The notes under the pieces: model-generated
What the model saw: the letters and a program-made list of their open reading frames with translations, nothing else
What the model was told of the DNA's origin: nothing
The model's database searches: none
Part shown: one piece after another, positions 1-8,101 of the stretch
Position numbering within the stretch: position 1 is the first letter of the stretch
Layout: the number at the start of each line of letters is the position of its first letter
Position numbers and translations under genes: made by a program
Assembly (NCBI GenBank): GCA_035765195.1
Contig: DASTYC010000004.1
Coordinates: 1-64,000 of the forward strand
DNA length: 64,000 nt
Source of the DNA: CALAED01 sp035765195
GTDB taxonomy: Bacteria; Actinomycetota; Actinomycetes; Streptosporangiales; Streptosporangiaceae
Direction of reading: 5' to 3'

Positions 1-1030
1 CCCCGTCCTGCCCGCGGACATCGCGTCCCGGTTCCGCGGCTCGTTCCTGTTCGTCCCGGCGCTGCTGCACCGCCTCGGCGAGGCGGTCATCGAGGGCGTC
101 GGCGGCTGCAACCTCGGCAGCCGCAACCTCGACTTCCACTACAACGGCTTCAAACGGCTCGGCGCCACCGTCACCGAGCAGATGACCGAGGCCGGCGACG
201 GCGTCATCCACATCAAGGCCGGCGACCTGCGCGGGGGCACGCTCTACCTCGACACGCCCTCCCACACCGGCACCGAGAACCTCCTCATCGCCGGCTCGCT
301 CGCCAGGGGCACCACGCTCATCAAGAACTGCGCGCTGGAACCCGAGGTGCTCGACGTCATCGAGTTCCTTCAGCGGATGGGCGCGCGCATCAGCGGCGGC
401 GGCACCGGCTTCATCACGGTCGAGGGCGTCGGCGAGCTGTCCGCCGTGGAGCACGCCGTCATGCCGGACCGCATCGACACCGGGGTCTTCGTGATGGCGG
501 CGGCGATCACCGGCGGCGAGATCAACCTCGTCGGCGCCTCGCTCGAGCACCTGGGCGTGGCCGCCGACAAGCTCGAGCAGATGGGGGTGGAGTTCGCCGC
601 GCAGGGCGCGGTGCTCCAGGTCCGCCGCGAGCGCCCGCTGCGCCCGATCAACGTGATCACCGACGAGTACCCCGGCTTCGCCACCGACCTGCAATCCCCG
701 ATCATGGCGCTGTCCTGCCTGGCCGAGGGTCCGTCGTACATCTACGAGCGGATCTTCGACGGCCGGTTCAAGCTGGCCGAGGAACTGGTCAAGATGGGCG
801 CCGACATCGAGGTCGACGGCAACCGGGCCAAGGTCAACGGCCCGACCCCGCTGACCGGCGCCGAGGTCGTCGCCCACGACCTGCGTACCGGCAGCGCCCT
901 CGTCATCGCCGGTCTCGGCGCCTCCGGCGAGACGACGATCACTTCGGGCTACTACCTGGACCGGGGCCACGCCCACACCGCGGAACGGCTCACGAGTCTC
1001 GGCGCGGAAATCTACCGTGAGGTCGTGTAA
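1..1030 (+). CDS. murA: UDP-N-acetylglucosamine 1-carboxyvinyltransferase (MurA family), 5' end missing
   Basis: This is the C-terminal 342 residues of an enolpyruvyl transferase of the MurA family, which transfers enolpyruvate from PEP to UDP-GlcNAc in the first committed cytosolic step of peptidoglycan synthesis. The frame is open from base 2, so the gene begins upstream of the window; the first internal ATG at 182 is not the start. The visible part opens with the RxSxxxxxPLLxRxGxA-type region, followed by GGCNLGSRNLDFH, which aligns with the catalytic Cys loop of MurA (Cys115 in E. coli). The Cys is retained; in the family, Asp at this site gives fosfomycin resistance. The C-terminus (YYLDRGHAHTAERLTSLGA) matches the usual MurA end. 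It could be a second MurA paralogue, because the loop differs from the common PGG(C/D)AIGSRP form. Confidence 0.85.
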   Translation, partial: PVLPADIASRFRGSFLFVPALLHRLGEAVIEGVGGCNLGSRNLDFHYNGFKRLGATVTEQMTEAGDGVIHIKAGDLRGGTLYLDTPSHTGTENLLIAGSLARGTTLIKNCALEPEVLDVIEFLQRMGARISGGGTGFITVEGVGELSAVEHAVMPDRIDTGVFVMAAAITGGEINLVGASLEHLGVAADKLEQMGVEFAAQGAVLQVRRERPLRPINVITDEYPGFATDLQSPIMALSCLAEGPSYIYERIFDGRFKLAEELVKMGADIEVDGNRAKVNGPTPLTGAEVVAHDLRTGSALVIAGLGASGETTITSGYYLDRGHAHTAERLTSLGAEIYREVV

Positions 1031-1432
1031 GTAGCGCATAGTGGCGCATAAATGACCACATCTGACGTAGGTTAGTCACGAAGCTGTCGTGTGGGTGAGA
1101 TATTGCTCACCTACCCTCGGCTCCGGTGAGTTTTTCGCCGCACCATTAAACCGATTCCCGGCTGGGCGTCACATGTGCGGGCCTCCATGCGATCTGCCCA
1201 ATGAGGAACCAGTCGCACCGAAACTGCGATGTTGGCAACAGGCAGGGGCATGAGGCATGAGAGATCCGTTGATCGGATTGGCCGCGCACGTGGGAGTTCG
1301 CGGTCCGGGGAGCCGTTGGGCGAAGGGTCGCGCCGGAGCCGCGAACCGGCACGAGAGCGGCCGGGCGAGCCGCGAGTTCGGCCGCCCGAAAAGCCAGGGG
1401 AACGGCCGCGGACGGTTGCCCGGGGACATCCT
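1031..1432. other. Intergenic region with a small hairpin
   Basis: About 400 bases separate the murA-family stop from the likely GTG start of the next gene. A 9-bp stem with one G-T pair (1091-1099 with 1106-1114, 6-base loop) lies 60 bases after the stop. It has no T-run, so it is only a weak terminator candidate or could be an operator. The part from 1229 to 1432 can be read as an Arg-rich extension of the next gene, but its composition does not look like a conserved domain. Confidence 0.35.
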
Positions 1433-2869
1433 GTGAGCACCCCACGGCCCGGAGCGGTAACACCCGACTTGACGATCGGTGTGGTCGGCCCGCATGACCT
1501 CGTTGAGCGGGTCATGCTCATGGGTCATGGCCCAACTCCCATACCGAGCCGTCTGGTCGCCGCCGCCTACCGGGACGAACAGGAGGCCGCGGACAAGGTC
1601 GTACGGCTCGGCTCGGGGGTGGACGTCTGCCTGTTCGCCAGTCCGGTGCCGTACGACTTCGCGCGGAAGGCCGGCGTGCTCAGCATGCCCGCGACGTTTG
1701 TGCCGCTCAACGGCGCGGCGCTGCAGGGCGCGCTGCTGCGCACCGCGCTGGACGCGCGCTACGAGCCGAGCAAGGTCAGCATCGACGTGCTCGGCCGCGC
1801 CGAGGTCGAGGAGGCCTACAACGAGATCAACCTCGGCACCGAGCACGTCCACCTGCGCGAGGAGGCCGCCGGGCCCGGCACGCTTGCCGCCTTCCACGAG
1901 CGGCTGTGGCGGCGCGGCACCACCACCGTGGCGCTGACCTGCGTGCACGCGACCGCCGAGCGGCTCGAGATGGCCGGCGTGCCGACCATCAGGGTGCGCC
2001 CGACCGGCGCCGCGATCCGGTCCGCGCTGCAGACCGCCGCCCTGCTGGGCGCGCACCACCGGCTGGAGGAGTCGCAGCTCGTCGTTGTGCTGGTCGACGT
2101 GCCGACGCTGCGCGAAACCCCGCGCCGGGTCACCCCGCGCTACTGGCGCGACGAGCTCAAGCTCGCCCTGCACCGCGTGCTGCTGCAGGAGGCGCACCGG
2201 ATGAACGCCTCGGTGTGGCCGCTCGACGACCACAGCTACCTCGTCACCGCGACCCGCGGGTCCGTGGCCTCGGTGACCGACGGGTTCCGCACCCCGCCCT
2301 TCGTGGAACGGGTCCGCGACGAGCTCGGGCTGGCGATCGAGGTCGGCATCGGGATGGGGCGCACCGCGCAGGAGGCCGAGACGCACGCCCGCGCCGCGCT
2401 CGCCCGGTCGCAGTCGTCGCAGCGCGCGACCGGCTTCGCGCTCGACCGCGAGGGCCGCGCGCTGGTGCCGGCGCCGCGCACGCCGCCGCGCTCCGGACCG
2501 CAGGCCAAGCCCAAGGGCCTGGAGATATTGGCGCGGCTCGCCGACAAGCTGGGCGACCAGCACGACACCGACGCCGGGGCCGGGGCCGGGGCGGGCGTGG
2601 GATCCGGCGGCAACGCCTCGGCCACCGCGGGTGGCCGGGGCGGCGCGCCGCGCGGGGCCGGCGAGAGCGGGCAGCCGCTCATCGTCGACGCCGAGAACGC
2701 CGGCAAGATGCTCGGCGTGACCCCGCGCACCGCCCGCCGGCTGCTGCGCACACTCGTCGAGGAGGGTCTCGCCTGGCCGCTGCCGCCCAACCGGACCCCG
2801 CAGCCCGGCCGGCCGCGCCAGCTCTACCGGCTCATCGTCGAGAAGCTGGGGCCCAAGACGCCGAGCTGA
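1433..2869 (+). CDS. Regulator-like protein with degenerate cyclase-type domain and C-terminal HTH
   Basis: The protein has 478 residues if it starts at GTG 1433, six bases after a GGGGAC ribosome site. Two Rossmann-like sensor segments come first (from TIGVVGPHDLVERV to about residue 210). A segment around residues 235-325, with LAIEVGIGMGRTAQEAETHARAAL, resembles the second half of a GGDEF/nucleotide-cyclase fold without recognisable catalytic residues. After a Gly/Ala-rich linker comes a winged-helix segment (AENAGKMLGVTPRTARRLL). This order of ligand-sensing part, cyclase-like part and HTH suggests a cytosolic transcription regulator. The ligand is unknown. Earlier in-frame starts at 1229 and 1250 would add an Arg/Gly/Pro-rich stretch without visible domain character, so I reject them with moderate confidence. 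Confidence 0.65.
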   Translation: MSTPRPGAVTPDLTIGVVGPHDLVERVMLMGHGPTPIPSRLVAAAYRDEQEAADKVVRLGSGVDVCLFASPVPYDFARKAGVLSMPATFVPLNGAALQGALLRTALDARYEPSKVSIDVLGRAEVEEAYNEINLGTEHVHLREEAAGPGTLAAFHERLWRRGTTTVALTCVHATAERLEMAGVPTIRVRPTGAAIRSALQTAALLGAHHRLEESQLVVVLVDVPTLRETPRRVTPRYWRDELKLALHRVLLQEAHRMNASVWPLDDHSYLVTATRGSVASVTDGFRTPPFVERVRDELGLAIEVGIGMGRTAQEAETHARAALARSQSSQRATGFALDREGRALVPAPRTPPRSGPQAKPKGLEILARLADKLGDQHDTDAGAGAGAGVGSGGNASATAGGRGGAPRGAGESGQPLIVDAENAGKMLGVTPRTARRLLRTLVEEGLAWPLPPNRTPQPGRPRQLYRLIVEKLGPKTPS

Positions 2870-2902
2870 GCCAACAAGACAGCGCGACAGCGCGACGGCG
2901 CG

Positions 2903-2926
2903 TCGGCGCCGGCCTGACGGCGCCGA
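2903..2926 (+). terminator. Hairpin downstream of the regulator gene
   Basis: A perfect 8-bp GC stem (TCGGCGCC / GGCGCCGA) with an 8-base loop lies 34 bases after the stop codon. It has no T-run, so termination is plausible but unproven. Confidence 0.35.
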
Positions 2927-3079
2927 GCTGACGAGAAGATCGGTCGCCCCCGCCACAGGGGTCTCCCGAGGAACGGCCGCATAACCGGCGATCTCTGCCA
3001 ACCCGGGCGCCTCATCAGGCGTCTTGACGGTACTACGTGGCCTCGTTTCTCGAGGCTGCCCGCACTTTCGGGAGGCCCC

Positions 3080-4756
3080 GTGGCAGGGGACTGGCAGGTG
3101 CCCGGATATCGATGGATCCGGGATCTGGGGGAGGGATCCGCCGGTCGGGTGGTGTTGGCCGTACACGTCGCGACGGACACGCCCGTGGCGATCAAGTATC
3201 TGTCGCAGCGAATGCTGGCGGATGAAGAGTTCGTGACGCGGTTCCGGGCGGAGGCCAGGCTGCTGGCCGGGATCCGTGACCCCAACTTGGTGCGATTTCA
3301 CGAGTACGTCGAGTCGGTCAACAAGAACGCGATTCCCGGGGAGCCGCCGCGGGGCGCCGCGATCGTCATGGAGCTGGTCGACGGCGTCAGCCTGGCCCGG
3401 CTGATCAAGGCCGAGGGCGCCACCGGGCCGGAGGCGGCGCTGGCCATCTTGAAGGGCTCGCTGCTCGGGCTGGCCGCCGCGCATGCGGCCGGGGTCGTGC
3501 ACCGCGACTACAAGCCGGGCAACATCCTGGTCAGGGGGGACGGGGCCAGCAAGCTGTCCGACTTCGGCATCGCGGTGCGCGCGGGGGACAACGTGCCGGC
3601 CGCCGGCACGCCCGCGTACATGCCGCCGGAGCAGTGGGCGGGCCGTCCCGTCACGCCCGCCAGCGACGTGTACGCGGCCACGGCCGTGTTCTTCGAGTGC
3701 CTGACCGGTGCGCGCCCGTTCCAAGGGCGGACGCTGCCGCAGCTGGCGCTCGCGCACCGTACGGCCCCGGTGCCGGTGGAGCAGGTGCCGGAGGCGCTGC
3801 GCGGTCTTGTGGGCCGCGGCATGGCCAAGGCGGCGCACGACCGGCCGCAGTCGGCGATGGCCTTCGTGGAGGAGCTCGAGACGACCGCGCTGGCGGCGTA
3901 CGGGCCGAACTGGGAGGAGCGCGGCCGCAACCGGCTGGCGGAGCTCGCCGCGCTGCTCGCGCTGTTGTTCCCGCTGGCGGAGGGCACCGTGACCGACGGC
4001 TCCGCGGTGGCCGAGACGGTGCTGGGCGCCACGGCCGCGGCCGGAGCTGGCGCGGAGGCGGGGGCGGTGGGCGGCCGCACCGCGCGCCGGCTGGTCTACA
4101 TGGTCACCGCGGCCACGGTGGTGCTGCTGCTCAGCGGCGGCGGCATCCTGGCCTACACCATCAACAGCAGCGGTAACAGCGCGAAGCCCGGCGCGGCCGG
4201 GCCCGGCTCCACGGCGCCGGGCGGGCCGTTGGCGGGGTCAAGCGCCGACCCGTCGGGGGGACCGAGCGCGGAGCCTTCGTCGCCGGGCGCCTCCCCGACC
4301 ACGACGACGCCGGCGCCCACGCCCGCGGGCGGGCCGGGCGCGGCCGGAGCGGGCGGCGGCGCCGCACCCGGCGGCGGGACCGTCACGTTGCCGCCGCTGG
4401 TCAGCATCCCGGGCGGCTCGACGAGCGCCGTCGAGCAGCCCCCGCCGCCCCCGCCGTTCAGAGTCACTGACGTGTCAGTCTCGCGAGGGGTCCGGGATGG
4501 ACAGACCGGCTCATGGGCTGTGTCGGTCACAACGAATAGGCCAAGCGGGGAGGTGCGGCTCTCGATCACCTTCTTGGCGGGCGGCGAGACGCTGGCTGGT
4601 GAGACGCAACAAAAGTCAGCTGCCCCGTACGCGTTCACGGCCCAATACGGCAAGTTCCCATCGTCGTGTCAGGACTGGACGGTGACCGTCACGGCGGAGC
4701 CTGGCGGCGTGCAGGGAAGCAACACCATCCCGGCCGAGCCATGTGAAATCGGGTGA
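3080..4756 (+). CDS. Membrane serine/threonine protein kinase
   Basis: This is a 558-residue Hanks-type kinase anchored in the membrane. The GTG start sits four bases after GGAGG (3071-3075). The kinase domain covers residues 1-270: glycine loop GEGSAGRV, catalytic Lys in VAIKYL, catalytic loop HRDYKPGN, metal-binding LSDFG, and MPPEQW in the activation segment. A single membrane helix (MVTAATVVLLLSGGGILAY, about residues 340-360) separates it from a Ser/Pro/Gly-rich linker and an extracellular C-terminal domain of about 110 residues. It lies head to tail with a small membrane protein that overlaps or abuts its end, and with a paralogous kinase at 5467. These three genes probably form a signalling group. 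The external signal is unknown. Confidence 0.9.
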   Translation: MAGDWQVPGYRWIRDLGEGSAGRVVLAVHVATDTPVAIKYLSQRMLADEEFVTRFRAEARLLAGIRDPNLVRFHEYVESVNKNAIPGEPPRGAAIVMELVDGVSLARLIKAEGATGPEAALAILKGSLLGLAAAHAAGVVHRDYKPGNILVRGDGASKLSDFGIAVRAGDNVPAAGTPAYMPPEQWAGRPVTPASDVYAATAVFFECLTGARPFQGRTLPQLALAHRTAPVPVEQVPEALRGLVGRGMAKAAHDRPQSAMAFVEELETTALAAYGPNWEERGRNRLAELAALLALLFPLAEGTVTDGSAVAETVLGATAAAGAGAEAGAVGGRTARRLVYMVTAATVVLLLSGGGILAYTINSSGNSAKPGAAGPGSTAPGGPLAGSSADPSGGPSAEPSSPGASPTTTTPAPTPAGGPGAAGAGGGAAPGGGTVTLPPLVSIPGGSTSAVEQPPPPPPFRVTDVSVSRGVRDGQTGSWAVSVTTNRPSGEVRLSITFLAGGETLAGETQQKSAAPYAFTAQYGKFPSSCQDWTVTVTAEPGGVQGSNTIPAEPCEIG

Positions 4757-4760
4757 GCAC

Positions 4761-5318
4761 ATGAGCGACATAGGGGGTAAGCGGCCGCCGCCTCCGGCGG
4801 CCGCAGAGCCGGAGATCGCGCTGCGGTTCGGTCCCGGCGTACAACCCGAGGACACCAATCCGCTGATCGAAAAGTGGCGGGCGGGGCAGGTGCGGCGGGC
4901 GCCGCGCCGGCGCCGCGGCTGGGCGCGGAACCTGCTCAGCAGCATCGTCACGATCGTGATCGTGGGGGGCGTGGCACTGTGGCTGCTGCTGCGCGGACAG
5001 GGCGCCGAGTTGGAGATCACCGCGATCAAGGTGCGTGCCCCGCAGGCGACGCAGCCCTGCGACGCGACCGTCGACGTCGTCGGCGTGCTCACCACCAACG
5101 GAAAGCGCGGCGAGATCTCCTACCGCTGGCATCGCAGCGACGGGAACGAGTCGGGGGTGCTGTCGGCCAGCGCGGAAAAGGGCCGGCACGAGGTGGCGGT
5201 GCCGTTGCATTGGACGGTGACCGGCCAGGGCAAGCTGCACGCCGTGGCCACCTTGGAACTGCTGTCGCCCGGGGACTCCCGCCGCGTGTCCGCGTCGTTC
5301 GACTATCTCTGCAGGTAG
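4761..5318 (+). CDS. Single-pass membrane protein downstream of kinase
   Basis: This is a 185-residue hypothetical protein. An Arg-rich cytosolic segment (residues 40-55) precedes one membrane helix (LLSSIVTIVIVGGVALWLLL, about 57-78). The rest is an extracytoplasmic beta-type domain with two Cys (QPCDAT and DYLCR) that could form a disulfide. This tail resembles in style the C-terminal sensor domain of the preceding kinase (SCQDWTVT and EPCEIG). ATG 4761 is chosen. GTG 4743 is an in-frame alternative that would overlap the kinase stop at 4754-4756. Co-transcription with the kinase is likely from the spacing. The function is unknown; a ligand-binding or cell-wall-sensing partner of the kinase is a guess. 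Confidence 0.65.
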   Translation: MSDIGGKRPPPPAAAEPEIALRFGPGVQPEDTNPLIEKWRAGQVRRAPRRRRGWARNLLSSIVTIVIVGGVALWLLLRGQGAELEITAIKVRAPQATQPCDATVDVVGVLTTNGKRGEISYRWHRSDGNESGVLSASAEKGRHEVAVPLHWTVTGQGKLHAVATLELLSPGDSRRVSASFDYLCR

Positions 5319-5466
5319 CGACGTCTGCAGGTGTGACCAGAACTGGCCAACGGGGCACAAGGGAGCAATTCCCTACGGTATCGGCATGATGCCGCGAGCG
5401 CCGTGCGACTTACCATCGCATTGCCTGCGATAGTTCGCAGTCCTTGCACGGGGAAAGGAAAGCGGC

Positions 5467-7011
5467 GTGGACGACGAATGGGCAGTTCCCGGATACACGC
5501 CGATGCGGGAACTCGGGGTCGGAAACGGGGGGCGCGTCGTGCTCGCCGTCCACGACACATCGGGGGTGCCGGTTGCGATCAAGTACCTCGCCGAAAGGCT
5601 GTTCGCCGACAAGAGATTCTTGACCAGATTCAGGGTCGAGGCCCGGATCTTGGCCGGGATCCGCGACCCGCATCTGGTGAGGTTCTACGAGTACGTCGAA
5701 ACGAGCGGCGCGGCGGCCATCATCATGGAGCTGGTCGACGGCGTCACCCTGCGTGAGCTGTTGCGCCGGGAGGGGCCGACCGGACCCGAGGCCGCGCTCG
5801 CGGTGCTCAAGGGCTCGCTCCTCGGGCTCGCCGCGGCGCACGCCGGCGGCGTCGTCCACCGCGACTTCAAGCCCGCCAACGTCCTCATCGACCGCAAGGG
5901 GGACAGCAAGCTCGCCGACTTCGGCATCGCCCTGCCGGTCGGGCACGCTGCCGGGGCCGCCGGTACGCCCGCGTACATGGCGCCGGAGCAGTGGGCGGGC
6001 GAGCCGGCGACGCCGGCCGGCGACGTGTACGCGGCCACGGCGGTGTTCTACGAGTGCGTCACCGGCCGGCCGCCGTACGAGCGCAAGACCGCCGCGCTGC
6101 TGGCCCAGGCGCACGAGAACGCGCCGATTCCGATCAAGGAGGTCCCGGAGCCACTGTGGGTGATGTTCGCCCACGGCCTGGCCAAGGACCCGCTGGACCG
6201 TCCGCGAACGGCGGCCGAGTTCCTCGAGGAGGTCGAGGAGGCGGCCCGCGCCGCGTACGGGCCGAAGTGGGAGAGCCGCGGCCGCGGCCGTCTCGTCGAG
6301 ATGGCGGCACTGCTGGCGGCACTGTTCCCGCTCGCCGAGCCGCCCGGCCGGATCGCCTCGGCGCTCGGCCTCACCCGGCTCGGCAAGGACAAGGCCAAGA
6401 CGCTCGCGGCGGCGGGCGCGGGCATGGCCATCATCATGGCCGGCGCGGGCATCGCCGCGCTCGCGGCGGGCGACAAGATCCACCTGCCCAACCCGATCGC
6501 GGCGCCGCTGTCGACGCCCCGGCCCCTGGCGCAGGACAAGGCCGTGGGCCCCGTGGTACGGCCGTCGCCGCGCCCCTCGTGGACCATGCCGGGTGGTCTG
6601 CCGTCCGGCGGCTGGACGCCCGGGCCGCCGGGCGCGCTCCCCACGACACCGGTGGGCAACTCCACCCCGATCGGCGGCGACCCGGCCACCGGGGGCGGCG
6701 CTCCGGGCGGCGGGTCCGGCGTCACGACGCCGCCCAGCGGCGGCGACACGGGCGGAAACTCCGGCGGCGGGAACACCGGGGGTGGCGGTACGGTCGGCGG
6801 GAACACCGGCGGCGGCACCACCTCGCCCCCGCCCGACGGCGGCGGCACCACCTCGCCGCCTCCCGATGGCGGCGGAGTGACCCCGCCGGTCGACCCGACC
6901 CCAAGCCCCGACCCCACCGAGACGCCGGCGCCCGAACCGTCGGCCCCGGCCGCGGAGTCGACCGGCGGAGTGGAGGTCTCCCTGCCGGGGGCGGACCTGT
7001 CGGTGGGATAA
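5467..7011 (+). CDS. Membrane serine/threonine protein kinase (paralogue of the 3080 kinase)
   Basis: This is a 514-residue Hanks-type kinase. The GTG start follows GGGGAAAGGAAA. The N-terminus MDDEWAVPGYTPMRELG is very close to that of the kinase at 3080, which supports a tandem duplication. Motifs: VGNGGRVV loop, VAIKYL Lys, HRDFKPAN, LADFG, MAPEQW. A hydrophobic Ala/Gly-rich helix (AAAGAGMAIIMAGAGIAALA, about residues 315-335) follows the kinase domain. The tail is a long Pro/Gly/Thr-rich, low-complexity extracellular stalk with repeated GG-TTSPPPDGGG units near 6815-6880, and no folded sensor domain is evident. The lack of the Cys-containing domain found in its paralogue suggests divergence of the input signal. 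Confidence 0.88.
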   Translation: MDDEWAVPGYTPMRELGVGNGGRVVLAVHDTSGVPVAIKYLAERLFADKRFLTRFRVEARILAGIRDPHLVRFYEYVETSGAAAIIMELVDGVTLRELLRREGPTGPEAALAVLKGSLLGLAAAHAGGVVHRDFKPANVLIDRKGDSKLADFGIALPVGHAAGAAGTPAYMAPEQWAGEPATPAGDVYAATAVFYECVTGRPPYERKTAALLAQAHENAPIPIKEVPEPLWVMFAHGLAKDPLDRPRTAAEFLEEVEEAARAAYGPKWESRGRGRLVEMAALLAALFPLAEPPGRIASALGLTRLGKDKAKTLAAAGAGMAIIMAGAGIAALAAGDKIHLPNPIAAPLSTPRPLAQDKAVGPVVRPSPRPSWTMPGGLPSGGWTPGPPGALPTTPVGNSTPIGGDPATGGGAPGGGSGVTTPPSGGDTGGNSGGGNTGGGGTVGGNTGGGTTSPPPDGGGTTSPPPDGGGVTPPVDPTPSPDPTETPAPEPSAPAAESTGGVEVSLPGADLSVG

Positions 7012-7077
7012 GGGCCTGCCCGCGGATGAGCTAACGGAGCACCGGTAATCAGTACCGGATTGTCGGACCCGTGTCCT

Positions 7078-7114
7078 AGTGTCAGGAGTCATGAGCCCCT
7101 CGACTCCTGACACT
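7078..7114 (+). promoter_or_regulatory. Perfect 13-bp inverted repeat enclosing the ribosome site and start of the EamA gene
   Basis: AGTGTCAGGAGTC (7078-7090) and its exact reverse complement GACTCCTGACACT (7102-7114) flank an 11-base loop that starts with the ATG at 7091. The AGGAG ribosome site lies inside the left arm. In RNA this would bury the ribosome site in a strong stem with the start codon in the loop. In DNA it would be a 13-bp operator half-site pair. Either would give control of exporter expression. Confidence 0.6.
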
Positions 7115-8101
7115 GCTGACACCCGGTCGCCGATGCCGTTCGTATGGGCCGCCCTCGGCGTGGTCTACGTCGTGTGGGGGTCCACCTACCTGGGCATCCG
7201 CATCGTCATCGAGACGATGCCGCCGCTGCTCGGCGGCGCGATGCGCTTCACCACCGCGGGGGTCCTGCTCGGCGCGGTGCTGCTGATCCGCTCCGGCCCG
7301 TCGGCGCTGCGGCTCTCGCGGCGCGCGCTCGGGTCGGCGGCGCTCGTGGGGGTGCTGCTGCTCACGTTCGGCAACGGCATGGTCAGCGTCGCCGAGCAGC
7401 ACATCTCGTCCGGACTGGCCGCCCTGCTCGTCGCGTCCGTCCCGCTGTGGCTCGTGGTGTTCCGGCGGCTGGCCGGCGACCGGCCGCGGTGGACCACGAT
7501 CGCGGGCGTCGCCATCGGCTTCGGCGGCCTGGCGTTGCTGTGCCTCACCCGCGGCGGGTCGGCGACGGGGAGCGTGTTCGGCATCGTCGTCATCTTGGTC
7601 GCGGCCTGCTCGTGGGCGACCGGCTCGTTCGTGTCGGGCCGGCTGTCGATGCCCGCGAACCCCTATGTCGCCTCGGTGTACGAGATGGTCGCCGGCGGGC
7701 TGGCGCTGACCGTCCTCGGCCTGGCGAAGGGCGAGAGGGTGCACGTCGATGCGTACTCCACGCGCTCGTGGGTCGCGCTCTGCTACCTGATCGTCTTTGG
7801 CTCGCTGCTGGCCTTCACGTCATATGTGTGGCTGCTCGACAACGCGGCGATCTCGCTCGTCGGCACGTACGCCTACGTGAACCCGACCGTCGCCGTGCTC
7901 CTCGGCGCCGCGATCCTCGACGAGCGGGTGACCTGGGCGACCCTGGTCGGCGGGGCGATCATCCTCGTCGGCGTGGGTCTGGTCGTCTCCACCGAGCGCC
8001 ACGGCCGCCGGCCCGCCCGGCGCCCGGCGGACGAGCCCGCCGCGGTCGTCGCGGCGGGGCCGGTGGACGGCGTCAGTTACGGGAGCGATAGGCCGCGGTG
8101 A
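7091..8101 (+). CDS. EamA/DMT family exporter
   Basis: This 336-residue inner-membrane protein of the drug/metabolite transporter superfamily has about ten hydrophobic helices in two EamA repeats. The first begins VWAALGVVYVVWGSTYLGIR, with the typical W-(G/S)-S/T-x-x motif; the second begins near VVILVAACSWATGSFVSG. Family members export metabolites or amino-acid-like compounds; the substrate here cannot be told. ATG 7091 is preferred because AGGAG lies three bases upstream. GTG 7079 is an in-frame alternative. The last 29 bases overlap the end of hisC on the other strand. The start lies in a strong inverted repeat. Confidence 0.85.
   Translation: MSPSTPDTADTRSPMPFVWAALGVVYVVWGSTYLGIRIVIETMPPLLGGAMRFTTAGVLLGAVLLIRSGPSALRLSRRALGSAALVGVLLLTFGNGMVSVAEQHISSGLAALLVASVPLWLVVFRRLAGDRPRWTTIAGVAIGFGGLALLCLTRGGSATGSVFGIVVILVAACSWATGSFVSGRLSMPANPYVASVYEMVAGGLALTVLGLAKGERVHVDAYSTRSWVALCYLIVFGSLLAFTSYVWLLDNAAISLVGTYAYVNPTVAVLLGAAILDERVTWATLVGGAIILVGVGLVVSTERHGRRPARRPADEPAAVVAAGPVDGVSYGSDRPR

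Noticed and set aside
1169..3838. 889-residue open frame on the minus strand
   Set aside because: It runs opposite to two supported genes, is rich in Arg/Gly/Pro/His and has no domain. It is a mirror of high-GC third-position bias.
5410..7122. 570-residue open frame on the minus strand
   Set aside because: It is the antisense shadow of the second kinase gene and has no motif.
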